DNA of 6,119 nt from DATJYV01 sp035499415. Its GTDB lineage: Bacteria > Bacteroidota > Ignavibacteria > UBA10030. The stretch lies in assembly GCA_035499415.1 (NCBI GenBank), contig DATJYV010000158.1:1-6119 (forward strand), read 5' to 3'. How positions within the stretch are numbered: position 1 is the stretch's first letter; each line of letters opens with the position of its first letter. A program made the translations under genes and the position numbers. The notes beneath the pieces are model-generated. The model was not told the DNA's origin. It did not search any database and saw only the letters and a list, made by a program, of their open reading frames with translations. Positions 1-6,060 of the stretch are shown piece after piece.

Positions 1-722
1 ACGAATCGCGGCTTGAAGTCCTCGTACAACCCGAGCACATCCGGCGTGACAAGGATCTGGCCGTCGCAGTGGACGCCCGCGCCGATGCTGATGGTGGGAA
101 TTCCAATGGCGCGGGTGACGCGGGAGCCGAGGCCGGCCGGAATTTTCTCGAGCACGATGGCGAATGCCCCGGCTTCCTGAAGAACTTTTGCGTCCTTGAC
201 GATGCGCGAGGCCTCTTTCGTCGTCACGCCGCGCGGCTGGTAGCTTCCGAACAGGTGGATCGACTGGGGTGTCAGACCGAGGTGGCCCATCACGGGAATT
301 CCCGCGAGGACCGTCTTGCGAACAAGCTCCGCAATTCGCTCTCCCCCTTCAAACTTCACTCCACCGGCTCCTGTTTCCTTCATCACCCTTCCCGCATTCC
401 GAAACCCTTCCTCGTCATTCGCCTGGTAGCTCATGAACGGCATGTCGACGATCACCATCGCACGCTCCACGCCCCGCACGACCGTCTTGGCGTGATACAG
501 CATTTCGTCGAGAGTCACCGGAATCGTGGTTTCATGCCCCTGGAATACCATCGCGAGCGAATCTCCGACGAGCAGGAGGTCGACACCGGCCTCGTCGAGA
601 ATCCGGGCGGTAAGAAAGTCGTACGCCGTGAGGCAGGCAATTCGTTCTCCACGTTTCTTCATCTCGGCAATGGTCCGGGTCGTCACCCGCTTCGGTCCCG
701 AACTGGTCGTTGGTGTTTTCAT
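1..722 (-). CDS. panB: 3-methyl-2-oxobutanoate hydroxymethyltransferase (PanB), C-terminus cut by window edge
   Basis: PanB transfers a hydroxymethyl group from 5,10-methylene-tetrahydrofolate to 2-oxoisovalerate, giving ketopantoate, the first committed step of pantothenate and hence CoA and ACP prosthetic-group synthesis; it is cytosolic. Reading from the ATG at 722, 240 residues are present of a family length near 265-280. The family blocks are clear: LTAYDF (31-36), VGDSL (52-56), PVTLDEMLYH (68-77), VDMPFMSY (92-99), VKFEGGE (122-128), GHLGLTPQS (146-154), VLEKIP (190-195) and IGAGVHCDGQILV (213-225). By alignment with E. coli PanB the metal-binding acidic residues are D54, D93 and E125, and the catalytic glutamate is E192. 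All are present. The start overlaps the stop of the upstream gene as ATGA, which implies translational coupling. Only the last few dozen codons are missing beyond base 1. The identification is secure. Confidence 0.97.
   Translation of the reverse strand, partial: MKTPTTSSGPKRVTTRTIAEMKKRGERIACLTAYDFLTARILDEAGVDLLLVGDSLAMVFQGHETTIPVTLDEMLYHAKTVVRGVERAMVIVDMPFMSYQANDEEGFRNAGRVMKETGAGGVKFEGGERIAELVRKTVLAGIPVMGHLGLTPQSIHLFGSYQPRGVTTKEASRIVKDAKVLQEAGAFAIVLEKIPAGLGSRVTRAIGIPTISIGAGVHCDGQILVTPDVLGLYEDFKPRF
719..722 (-). other. ATGA stop/start overlap between LipM-like gene and panB
   Basis: On the minus strand the TGA stop of the LipM-like gene (721-719) shares bases with the ATG of panB (722-720). 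This four-base overlap is the classic arrangement for translational coupling by re-initiation. The panB upstream sequence has only a distant AGGA, so coupling probably supplies most panB translation. Confidence 0.85.
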
Positions 723-1522
723 GACTGGAGGATTCCTGTGGTTGGTTCGACGTGGGTCAATAACGGCTCGTGCCAAAGCTGTTCAAAACCACTTCTGAGG
801 GCCTCTGCCATCTCGTCCAGTTCCACCGTTCTTCGGAGGATTGTCGAGGCATCGGTCGTCCTTTCGCGAAGCTGCGATTGCAGGAGCGCTCGTTCGGCAG
901 GCGACATCGGCACAAGGTAATCGACAATATTCAGGTGTGCCGGGCCAAGGAGGATTGAGCCGTGCTGGAGAACGACCTCCGTCGAATCAGGGAGGGAATA
1001 TCTTCTCTGAGCGCTTCCGACCAGTTTCCGTCCCTTGAATGAAATCTCGTCGCCGACGACGGACGAAAAACAAGCCAGCGTTCGGGCGATTCCGCGCGGG
1101 CCGGCAGGTCGCACGATTCCCACCTCAAGGTCTGCGTCGATCCCAATGATGTGGAGCGCGCGCTGTATGCCGCGGGCGATCGTCGCGTAAACTTCGCGCA
1201 CCGAGCCCGATGCCACCCGCATGACCACACAGTACGTCGCTTCCTGCGCGTGAAGGACGGCCCTGCCTCCTGTCGGACGGCGTATGACATCGATCCCGTG
1301 GCGGGCAGCCCGCGCCATGTCGATGCTCTCAAAGGACTGATGGAGGCCGATGGAAATCGCGGAGGGATTCCAACCGTAGACGCGAAGCGTTGAGGCGCCC
1401 GCGACTTCCAAAAGACGATGCGCGGCCGCCTCGTCTTCCGCCATGTTCACCGCAGCAGGGCGGAATCCCAGGCATCCGAACTCCCAACGGTTATTTATTG
1501 CGTCTGCCGGAAATGATTCCAC
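719..1522 (-). CDS. LipM-like octanoyltransferase / lipoate-protein ligase A family protein
   Basis: This is a 267-residue cytosolic enzyme of the biotin/lipoate protein ligase (BPL/LPL) fold. Visible motifs are NMAEDEA (26-32), RRPTGGRAVLH (81-91), ACFSS (150-154), DEISFKGRKLVGSAQRR (158-174) and LQHGSILL (185-192). The residue pattern CF...DE...GRK.VGSAQ resembles the LipM/LipL octanoyltransferases, where the cysteine carries the acyl intermediate; here that residue would be C151, with the conserved lysine at K166. E. coli-type LplA has no cysteine there and carries an extra C-terminal domain, which this protein lacks. Octanoyl transfer from ACP to a lipoyl domain is therefore the likelier role, with lipoate ligation the alternative. 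The start is a GTG at 1522, inside the end of lpxA (32-base overlap). W13 and the following GFR block match the family N-terminus, so the start must lie upstream of W13, and no better start codon is in frame. I see no clear Shine-Dalgarno sequence. Confidence 0.85.
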   Translation of the reverse strand: MESFPADAINNRWEFGCLGFRPAAVNMAEDEAAAHRLLEVAGASTLRVYGWNPSAISIGLHQSFESIDMARAARHGIDVIRRPTGGRAVLHAQEATYCVVMRVASGSVREVYATIARGIQRALHIIGIDADLEVGIVRPAGPRGIARTLACFSSVVGDEISFKGRKLVGSAQRRYSLPDSTEVVLQHGSILLGPAHLNIVDYLVPMSPAERALLQSQLRERTTDASTILRRTVELDEMAEALRSGFEQLWHEPLLTHVEPTTGILQS

Positions 1523-2282
1523 GTTTGCTCTGGGCGATGAATTCCAAAACCTTGTGAACCTCCGGAATCTGCTGAACCTCGCTCCTGATCTTTTCGACCC
1601 CTTGTGAAACGTTCAGGTTTGACCGATAGATAAATTGGTAGGTTTTTTCGAGGAGTTCGATTGTTTCGGCTGAAAAACCGCGCCGGCGGAGCCCGATTGA
1701 ATTGAGACCTTCAAAGACGAGAGGTTCCTGCCCGGCAAGGATGTACGGCGGGACGTCCTTGACCACACGGAATCCACCGCCGATCATGACGTGTTCCCCG
1801 ATATGGCAGAACTGGTGAACGGGAGTGAGCCCTCCCACGATCGACCAGTCTCCGATGTGGACATGGCCGCCGAGGGCGACGCTGTTGGCGAGGATCACCT
1901 TGTTGCCGACCCGCGAGTCATGACCGACATGCGCGTTGGCCATGAACAGACAATCGTTTCCGATCACCGTTCGCCCGCTGTCGACCGTGGCGCGGTTGAG
2001 CGTCACAAATTCCCGGATGACGCAACGGTCGCCGACTTCGAGGAGCGTCGGCTCTCCGCGGTACTTGATGTCCTGTGGGGCTGTGCCGAGCGATGCCGAA
2101 GAGAATATGCGGCATTCCCTGCCGATGCGGGAACCGTCGGCGATGGTGGCATGGGACGAGACGGTGGTGCCGTCGCCGACGACCACATCGTCTTCGATGA
2201 CGGCAAACGGACCGACCCGGACGTTTTCCCCGAGCGCGGCCTTCGGGCTGACGACGGCGCGCGGGTCGATGACAACGGACAT
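1491..2282 (-). CDS. lpxA: UDP-N-acetylglucosamine O-acyltransferase (LpxA)
   Basis: LpxA transfers a 3-hydroxyacyl chain from ACP to the 3-OH of UDP-GlcNAc, the first step of lipid A synthesis, in the cytosol as a homotrimer. The 263 residues match the family's usual length. The left-handed beta-helix hexapeptide repeats fill roughly residues 1-185, followed by a helical C-terminus with the family block GLRRRGFS (197-204). Diagnostic blocks are APQDIKYRGEP (68-78), NAHVGHD (116-122) and VHQFCHIGEHVMIGGG (155-170). H121 aligns with catalytic H125 of E. coli. G169 aligns with E. coli G173, the chain-length ruler residue; a glycine there is compatible with a long acyl chain (about C14) rather than C10. 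Residues 95-99 read LNRAT, where most relatives have NRGT or HRGT. The ATG at 2282 is 17 bases beyond the lpxC-fabZ stop, and the upstream sequence is pyrimidine-rich with no Shine-Dalgarno match, so translation may depend on coupling. Confidence 0.97.
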   Translation of the reverse strand: MSVVIDPRAVVSPKAALGENVRVGPFAVIEDDVVVGDGTTVSSHATIADGSRIGRECRIFSSASLGTAPQDIKYRGEPTLLEVGDRCVIREFVTLNRATVDSGRTVIGNDCLFMANAHVGHDSRVGNKVILANSVALGGHVHIGDWSIVGGLTPVHQFCHIGEHVMIGGGFRVVKDVPPYILAGQEPLVFEGLNSIGLRRRGFSAETIELLEKTYQFIYRSNLNVSQGVEKIRSEVQQIPEVHKVLEFIAQSKRGIISGRRNK

Positions 2283-2299
2283 ACGAAGGAAGAAGTACG

Positions 2300-3757
2300 C
2301 TACGCGGGCTTGGGTGTGGTCAGAAGAGTCGCCGTTTCGGCCGGCCGCGGAGTTCCGTCCTCGCGGTCGACGATCGCGGCCGTAAATTCGCCTTCGGCAA
2401 CAACGGATCCATCCACCGACGCCTTCGCCCGGATCTGGATGATCTTCGAACGACGGCTGACCATGCGGACGTCGAGCATCAGCTGGTCTCCGGGCACGAC
2501 GGGCTTCCGGAATTTTACATTGTTCATCGCCATGAAATACACCAGCTTGTTGCCGGGATTTTCCAGGCCGTTGAGCAGAAGAATTCCGCCGGCCTGCGCC
2601 ATCGCCTCAACGATAAGAACTCCCGGCATGACCGGCTGGCCGGGAAAGTGGCCTTGAAAGAACGGTTCGTTCACGGTGACACTTTTGACTCCGACCACGC
2701 GTTCGTCAAGCTGAAAATCGATGATCTTGTCGACGAGAAGAAACGGGTACCGGTGGGGCAGAATGCGCTGGATGGCGTTGATATCGAAAACGACTCCCCC
2801 CTTTTTCTCGTGCTGATATTTGCGGACGAGCTTCTTCTGCTGATAGAGCTTGCGGACCTTTCGCGCAAACTCGACGTTGCTCGCGTGGCCGGGACGGGCA
2901 GCAAGGATCTGCGCCTTGAGCGGGGCCCCGATGAGCGCAAGGTCTCCCATAAGGTCCACGAGCTTGTGCCGCGCCGGCTCATTCCGAAAATGCAATTTCT
3001 TGTTGTTCAACACACCGGTATTCCCGAGAATCACCGAATGGTCGATCCCCAATTTCTGCGTCAGCTTCCGGAGCTCCGAGTCCGAGAGTTCCCGGTCGAC
3101 GATCACGATGGCGTTGTCGAGATTTCCCCCCTTGATCAATCCCTGGTCGCGAAGCAGTTCGACTTCGTGCAGGAAGCAAAATGTCCGGGCCGACGCGTAC
3201 TCCGGCACGAATTCTTTCTCGAGGTTGAACAAGCCCGTGTGCTGACTGCCAAGCGCCGGGTTATTATAATCGATCATCACGGTGACGCGAAATTCGTCGT
3301 ACATCGGCAGCGCGACGATGTCGACGCCTTTCTCTTCGTTTTGATAGTGAATCACCTGGTCGATGATCAGGTAATCTTTCGGCGCATCCTGTTCTTCCAA
3401 TCCCGCGGCGTGTATCATGTCGACAAACGGCTTCGCACTTCCGTCGACGATGGGCGGTTCGATATTGTTCAACTCGATGACGATATTGTCGACCTGAAGT
3501 CCGACGATGGCGGCGAGGACGTGCTCCGTCGTGTACACGCGCGCTTCGCCGATGCCGATCGTCGTGCCTCGGGCGATGTCGACCACATGGTCGACGTCCG
3601 CGGGAATCTCGGGCGAGCCGGGTATGTCGACTCGACGGAACCGAATGCCGTAGTTCGGCGGAGCCGGCTTGAATGTCATGGTCGTGAACACGCCGGTGTG
3701 GAGGCCCACGCCGGATTTCGAGACCGCCTTCTTGATCGTTTGCTGTTGGACAAGCAT
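2300..3757 (-). CDS. lpxC-fabZ: Bifunctional UDP-3-O-acyl-GlcNAc deacetylase / 3-hydroxyacyl-ACP dehydratase (LpxC-FabZ fusion)
   Basis: This is a 485-residue cytosolic fusion. The N-terminal part (about 1-310) is LpxC, the zinc deacetylase that commits UDP-3-O-acyl-GlcNAc to lipid A. It shows GVGLHTG (16-22), TEHVLAAIVGL (77-87), the block containing DGSAKPFV (105-112), ARTFCF (190-195), RHKLVDLMGD (263-272) and GHAS (290-293). H79, H264 and D268 align with the E. coli zinc ligands H79, H238 and D242, and E78 and H291 with catalytic E78 and H265. The C-terminal part (about 320-485) is FabZ, with LPHRYPFLLVD (333-343), EPFFQGHFPG (364-373) and EAMAQAGG (384-391); H370 and E384 are the catalytic pair. 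The linker (about 300-320) is rich in lysine, arginine and glutamine. The fusion is typical of Bacteroidota and relatives. I chose the ATG at 3757 because it gives the usual LpxC N-terminus and falls 4 bases after the lpxD stop. An in-frame ATG at 3811 would add 18 arginine-rich residues inside lpxD. Confidence 0.97.
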   Translation of the reverse strand: MLVQQQTIKKAVSKSGVGLHTGVFTTMTFKPAPPNYGIRFRRVDIPGSPEIPADVDHVVDIARGTTIGIGEARVYTTEHVLAAIVGLQVDNIVIELNNIEPPIVDGSAKPFVDMIHAAGLEEQDAPKDYLIIDQVIHYQNEEKGVDIVALPMYDEFRVTVMIDYNNPALGSQHTGLFNLEKEFVPEYASARTFCFLHEVELLRDQGLIKGGNLDNAIVIVDRELSDSELRKLTQKLGIDHSVILGNTGVLNNKKLHFRNEPARHKLVDLMGDLALIGAPLKAQILAARPGHASNVEFARKVRKLYQQKKLVRKYQHEKKGGVVFDINAIQRILPHRYPFLLVDKIIDFQLDERVVGVKSVTVNEPFFQGHFPGQPVMPGVLIVEAMAQAGGILLLNGLENPGNKLVYFMAMNNVKFRKPVVPGDQLMLDVRMVSRRSKIIQIRAKASVDGSVVAEGEFTAAIVDREDGTPRPAETATLLTTPKPA

Positions 3758-3761
3758 ATCG

Positions 3762-4859
3762 CTATCGGTTCTTCCTTTTCGGCTTCGCGGACGGCGTGCG
3801 TCGCGGCGCATGCCGGCCGGATTTCTGAAACTCCGCCATACGGCGCTTCAACTGCTCGAGCTCTTCCGCCATCGCCGGGAGCGAGTGCGTGAGCACCTCA
3901 ATCCGGTACGCCACGCGACGCTCCTTCGCCGGCGTACCGAAGAAAACCTTTCCGGGTTCGAGGATGGATTTAGGAATGCCGGTCTGTCCCAGAATCGTCG
4001 TGCGGTCCGCAATTTCCACGTGGCCGCTGATCCCGACTTGACCGGCAATCACGCAGCGGTTACCGATCTTCACACTGCCGCTGATGCCCGTAAGCGCCGC
4101 GATGACGGTATCTTCCCCGATGACGACGTTGTGCGCGATTTGCACGAGGTTATCGACCTTCGTACCGCGCCCGACCCGTGTTTCTCCCAGCGTCGCGCGG
4201 TCGATGGTCGTATTGGCCCCTATCTCCACGTCGTCCTCCAGAACGGCGATACCCGCCTGCGGAATCTTTTCGTACCTGCCCTCCTTGTTCGGGGCAAATC
4301 CGAAACCATCCGCGCCGAGTACCACACCGCTGTGGAGCACCACGCGGTCACCCACCCTGCAATCATAATAGATAACGACATTCGAGTATATCCGGCAATC
4401 CTTCCCGATGGTGGCCCGCTTGCCGATGACGCAACCGTGGAGAATTTTGGTCCCGTCGCCAACCGACGCCCCCTCTTCGACAACGACATGACGGCCAAGA
4501 ACGACCCCGCGCCCAACGCGGGCATCCGGGCTTACAAAAGCTGTTGCGTCGATGCCCGTCGGAAAGGGTTCCGGACCGGGGTTCAGTTTCCGGAGCACCC
4601 GAAGGAATGCGAGGTATGGATCGTCGACGCGAATCGCAGAAACGGCGTCGCGTCCTGCCAGCTTTGCAAGATTCGCCCGTTTTGAAACGAGGACCGCCGA
4701 CGCATGCGTCGTCGAAAGATACTTCTCATACTTCGGGTTTGCAAGGAAGGTGAGCGACCCCGGACCCGCCTCCTCGATTTTCGCGACTTCCCGTATTTCG
4801 CCCGACGCGTCGCCCACAACCTCCCCGCCAAGCCACGCCGCGATTTCCCGGACTGTCAT
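3762..4859 (-). CDS. lpxD: UDP-3-O-acylglucosamine N-acyltransferase (LpxD)
   Basis: LpxD adds the N-linked 3-hydroxyacyl chain from ACP to UDP-3-O-acyl-glucosamine, the third lipid A step; it acts as a cytosolic trimer. The 365 residues are slightly longer than the usual 340-350. Residues 1-100 form the uridine-binding N-terminal domain, with GSLTFLANPKYEKYL at 34-48. Hexapeptide repeats of the left-handed beta-helix run from about 103 to 310. GADGFGFAP (182-190), TTIDRATLGET (217-227) and DNLVQIAHN (236-244) are diagnostic. H243 aligns with catalytic H239 of E. coli. Residues 318-346 form the usual C-terminal amphipathic helix. After it comes a basic tail, residues 346-365, with nine lysines or arginines and no acidic residue, which I do not recognise as a normal part of the family. 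The ATG at 4859 follows the stop of the second skp gene by 7 bases and has no clear Shine-Dalgarno sequence. The stop is TAG. Confidence 0.97.
   Translation of the reverse strand: MTVREIAAWLGGEVVGDASGEIREVAKIEEAGPGSLTFLANPKYEKYLSTTHASAVLVSKRANLAKLAGRDAVSAIRVDDPYLAFLRVLRKLNPGPEPFPTGIDATAFVSPDARVGRGVVLGRHVVVEEGASVGDGTKILHGCVIGKRATIGKDCRIYSNVVIYYDCRVGDRVVLHSGVVLGADGFGFAPNKEGRYEKIPQAGIAVLEDDVEIGANTTIDRATLGETRVGRGTKVDNLVQIAHNVVIGEDTVIAALTGISGSVKIGNRCVIAGQVGISGHVEIADRTTILGQTGIPKSILEPGKVFFGTPAKERRVAYRIEVLTHSLPAMAEELEQLKRRMAEFQKSGRHAPRRTPSAKPKRKNR
3769..3777 (-). promoter_or_regulatory. Possible ribosome binding site for lpxC-fabZ
   Basis: The purine run AAGGAAGAA in the last codons of lpxD lies about 12-13 bases before the ATG at 3757. 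That spacing is longer than ideal, so it may assist rather than set initiation. The 4-base distance from the lpxD TAG to this ATG also allows re-initiation. It supports 3757 over the upstream ATG at 3811. Confidence 0.4.
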
Positions 4860-4866
4860 GCGACCG

Positions 4867-5421
4867 TTAATGTGTGGGTGGAGCGACGACCTTCAGTTTC
4901 GCGAGGACTTTCTGCGTTATGTCGTACTTGTCGTTCGAGTACATGAGAAGAATTTCTCCGCTCTTGTCGAAGATGTAGTCGTAGCTCTCCTCGTGGGCGA
5001 CGTCCTGGACGGCCTTAAAGACCCGGTCCTGGATCGGCTTCATCAGCTCGTTCTGCTTGTTGAAGAGCTCGCCGTTCTGGCCGAACTTCTGGTTCCGGAA
5101 GTCCGCGATTTTCTGGTCCATATCGCGGAGCTCTTTTTCCGTCTCCGACCGACGCTCCTCCGTCATAATGAGCTTCTTCTTGTCGTAGTCGTCGTACTTC
5201 CTCTTCCATTCATCCTGCATCTTATTCAGCTCCTGCTGCCAATCGGCCACGATCTGGTCCAGCTGCTTCTGGGCGTCCTGAGCATCCGGGAGTTGCTTCA
5301 TCACGGCGTCGGAACTGAAATGGCCGATCTTTTGCTGTCCGCGAACGGCCGGGACAGCCAGGAGAGCCAGAACCGCCAGCGACAACAGCCGCCGGGAGAG
5401 CTTTTCCGTCTTCACCGACAT
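4867..5421 (-). CDS. Skp/OmpH family periplasmic chaperone, second copy
   Basis: This 184-residue secreted protein belongs to the Skp/OmpH family, trimeric 'jellyfish' chaperones that hold unfolded outer-membrane proteins between the Sec channel and BamA. A signal peptide covers residues 1-28: basic N-region, hydrophobic core LLSLAVLALLAVPAV (12-26), likely cleavage after G28. The mature part opens with the short beta-strand KIGHFSSD (31-38) and the QLPDAQ.AQKQLD segment, followed by a long charged helical region, about residues 45-125, that forms the tentacle hairpin. It closes with MKPIQDRVFKAVQDVA (about 126-141) and the beta-strand block YDYIFDKSGEILLMYS. Acidic residues slightly outnumber basic ones (about 30 to 26 in the mature part by hand count), unlike the basic E. 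coli Skp. It is colinear with the neighbouring copy and clearly a paralogue. A strong ribosome binding site precedes the ATG at 5421, and the stop is 7 bases before lpxD. Confidence 0.93.
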   Translation of the reverse strand: MSVKTEKLSRRLLSLAVLALLAVPAVRGQQKIGHFSSDAVMKQLPDAQDAQKQLDQIVADWQQELNKMQDEWKRKYDDYDKKKLIMTEERRSETEKELRDMDQKIADFRNQKFGQNGELFNKQNELMKPIQDRVFKAVQDVAHEESYDYIFDKSGEILLMYSNDKYDITQKVLAKLKVVAPPTH

Positions 5422-5429
5422 CTCATCAT

Positions 5430-5435
5430 CTCCTT
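5430..5435 (-). promoter_or_regulatory. Strong Shine-Dalgarno sequence for the second skp gene
   Basis: AAGGAG sits 8 bases before the ATG at 5421, in the 18-base gap between the two skp genes. It is the best Shine-Dalgarno match in the window and fixes the start of this gene. Confidence 0.85.
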
Positions 5436-5439
5436 CCCG

Positions 5440-6009
5440 TCAATTATTTTCATCCTTCGTGGCTTTACCCATCGACCCTCCCCGCTTCAGACGGTCGATC
5501 ACCCTGTACGTCAGGTCATATTTTGTGTCGGCATAAAGGACGTTCGATGCGTTTTCAATCTTGTCGAACACATACGAGAATCCGTCCTCTTTCGCAACCT
5601 GCTCGATCACCTTCAACACATGTTTCTGGATCGGCTGAAGTTTCTTTTCGCGAAGTTTCACCATTTCGCCGTCGCGGTTGTCGAACTTCTGTGCGTTAAA
5701 ATCGCGGGCGCGTTGTTGGAGGTCCTGAAGGTGTTTCTCTACCGCCGCCTTTGCCGTCGGGTCCATCAGCGCCTGCTTCTTCTGATAATCTTCGAGTCCT
5801 TCCTGCAGTTCCTTCCCCATGTTCTCGAGCGAATCCTGCCAGACCTTGATCGTCGACTCAAGTTCTTTTTGCGCCGCCTGGGCTTCGGGCAACTCGTTGA
5901 GAATCTTTTCCGAATTCACGTAGGCGATTTTGAGGGATTGCGCGGACAGGTGCGGCGTCAGGACCGCAACGAGGCCGACAATGCCGATGGCATAAATGAT
6001 TGTTCTCAC
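5440..6009 (-). CDS. Skp/OmpH family periplasmic chaperone, first copy
   Basis: This is a 189-residue Skp/OmpH-type chaperone, expected to bind unfolded outer-membrane proteins in the periplasm. The signal peptide covers residues 1-23, with core IIYAIGIVGLVAVLTP (4-19) and the cleavage motif LSA before QS. The mature chain starts with the strand KIAYVNSEKIL (27-37) and the block ELPEAQAAQKELE, continues with a long coiled-coil region, about residues 45-125, and ends with LQPIQKHVLKVIEQVA and the strand block FSYVFDKIENASNVLYAD. All these elements have counterparts in the second copy. Acidic and basic residues nearly balance. The C-terminus carries a short polar extension (KATKDENN) after the last helix. 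The start is GTG at 6009, chosen because a Shine-Dalgarno sequence precedes it and it gives a complete signal peptide. It lies 51 bases after the stop of the BamA-like gene, consistent with co-transcription. Confidence 0.93.
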   Translation of the reverse strand: MRTIIYAIGIVGLVAVLTPHLSAQSLKIAYVNSEKILNELPEAQAAQKELESTIKVWQDSLENMGKELQEGLEDYQKKQALMDPTAKAAVEKHLQDLQQRARDFNAQKFDNRDGEMVKLREKKLQPIQKHVLKVIEQVAKEDGFSYVFDKIENASNVLYADTKYDLTYRVIDRLKRGGSMGKATKDENN

Positions 6010-6013
6010 GAGA

Positions 6014-6020
6014 TCCTCTT
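6014..6020 (-). promoter_or_regulatory. Shine-Dalgarno sequence for the first skp gene
   Basis: AAGAGGA lies 4-5 bases before the GTG at 6009. It supports this non-ATG start as the true one. The 51-base gap containing it shows no hairpin and no convincing promoter. Confidence 0.75.
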
Positions 6021-6060
6021 GTAGGTAAGTGATGGTTGCAAAGTAGGGAGATGAAAGGTA

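Noticed and set aside
69..920. Open reading frame of 283 codons on the plus strand opposite panB
   Set aside because: It is antisense to PanB and the LipM-like gene, which both carry full motif sets; the translation has no recognisable pattern.
1791..2657. Plus-strand open reading frame opposite lpxA
   Set aside because: The repeated aspartate-rich pattern is the complement of the hexapeptide repeats of LpxA, not a gene. The same holds for the frame at 3669-4685 opposite lpxD.
3758..3811. Upstream in-frame start for lpxC-fabZ adding 18 residues
   Set aside because: The extra residues are arginine-rich, overlap the lpxD tail and have no counterpart in LpxC, while the ATG at 3757 gives the normal N-terminus.
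3762..3830. GC-rich short palindromes (GCCGGC, CCGGCCGG) near the lpxD-lpxC junction
   Set aside because: They are short, lie inside coding sequence and are not followed by a T run, so neither a terminator nor a repeat element is supported.
2648..3892. Open reading frame of 414 codons on the plus strand opposite lpxC-fabZ
   Set aside because: It is the antisense shadow of LpxC-FabZ; the aspartate, valine and arginine-rich translation shows no domain.
4552..6024. Open reading frame of 490 codons on the plus strand across the skp genes and part of lpxD
   Set aside because: It lies antisense to three well-supported genes. Its leucine/valine-rich translation is the complement of charged coiled-coil codons, and no family motif is visible.
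6010..6060. Possible promoter with a TACTTTG element in the gap before the first skp gene
   Set aside because: The spacing does not match the Bacteroidota -7 consensus TAnnTTTG, no matching -33 element is placed correctly, and a 51-base gap fits co-transcription with the upstream gene.
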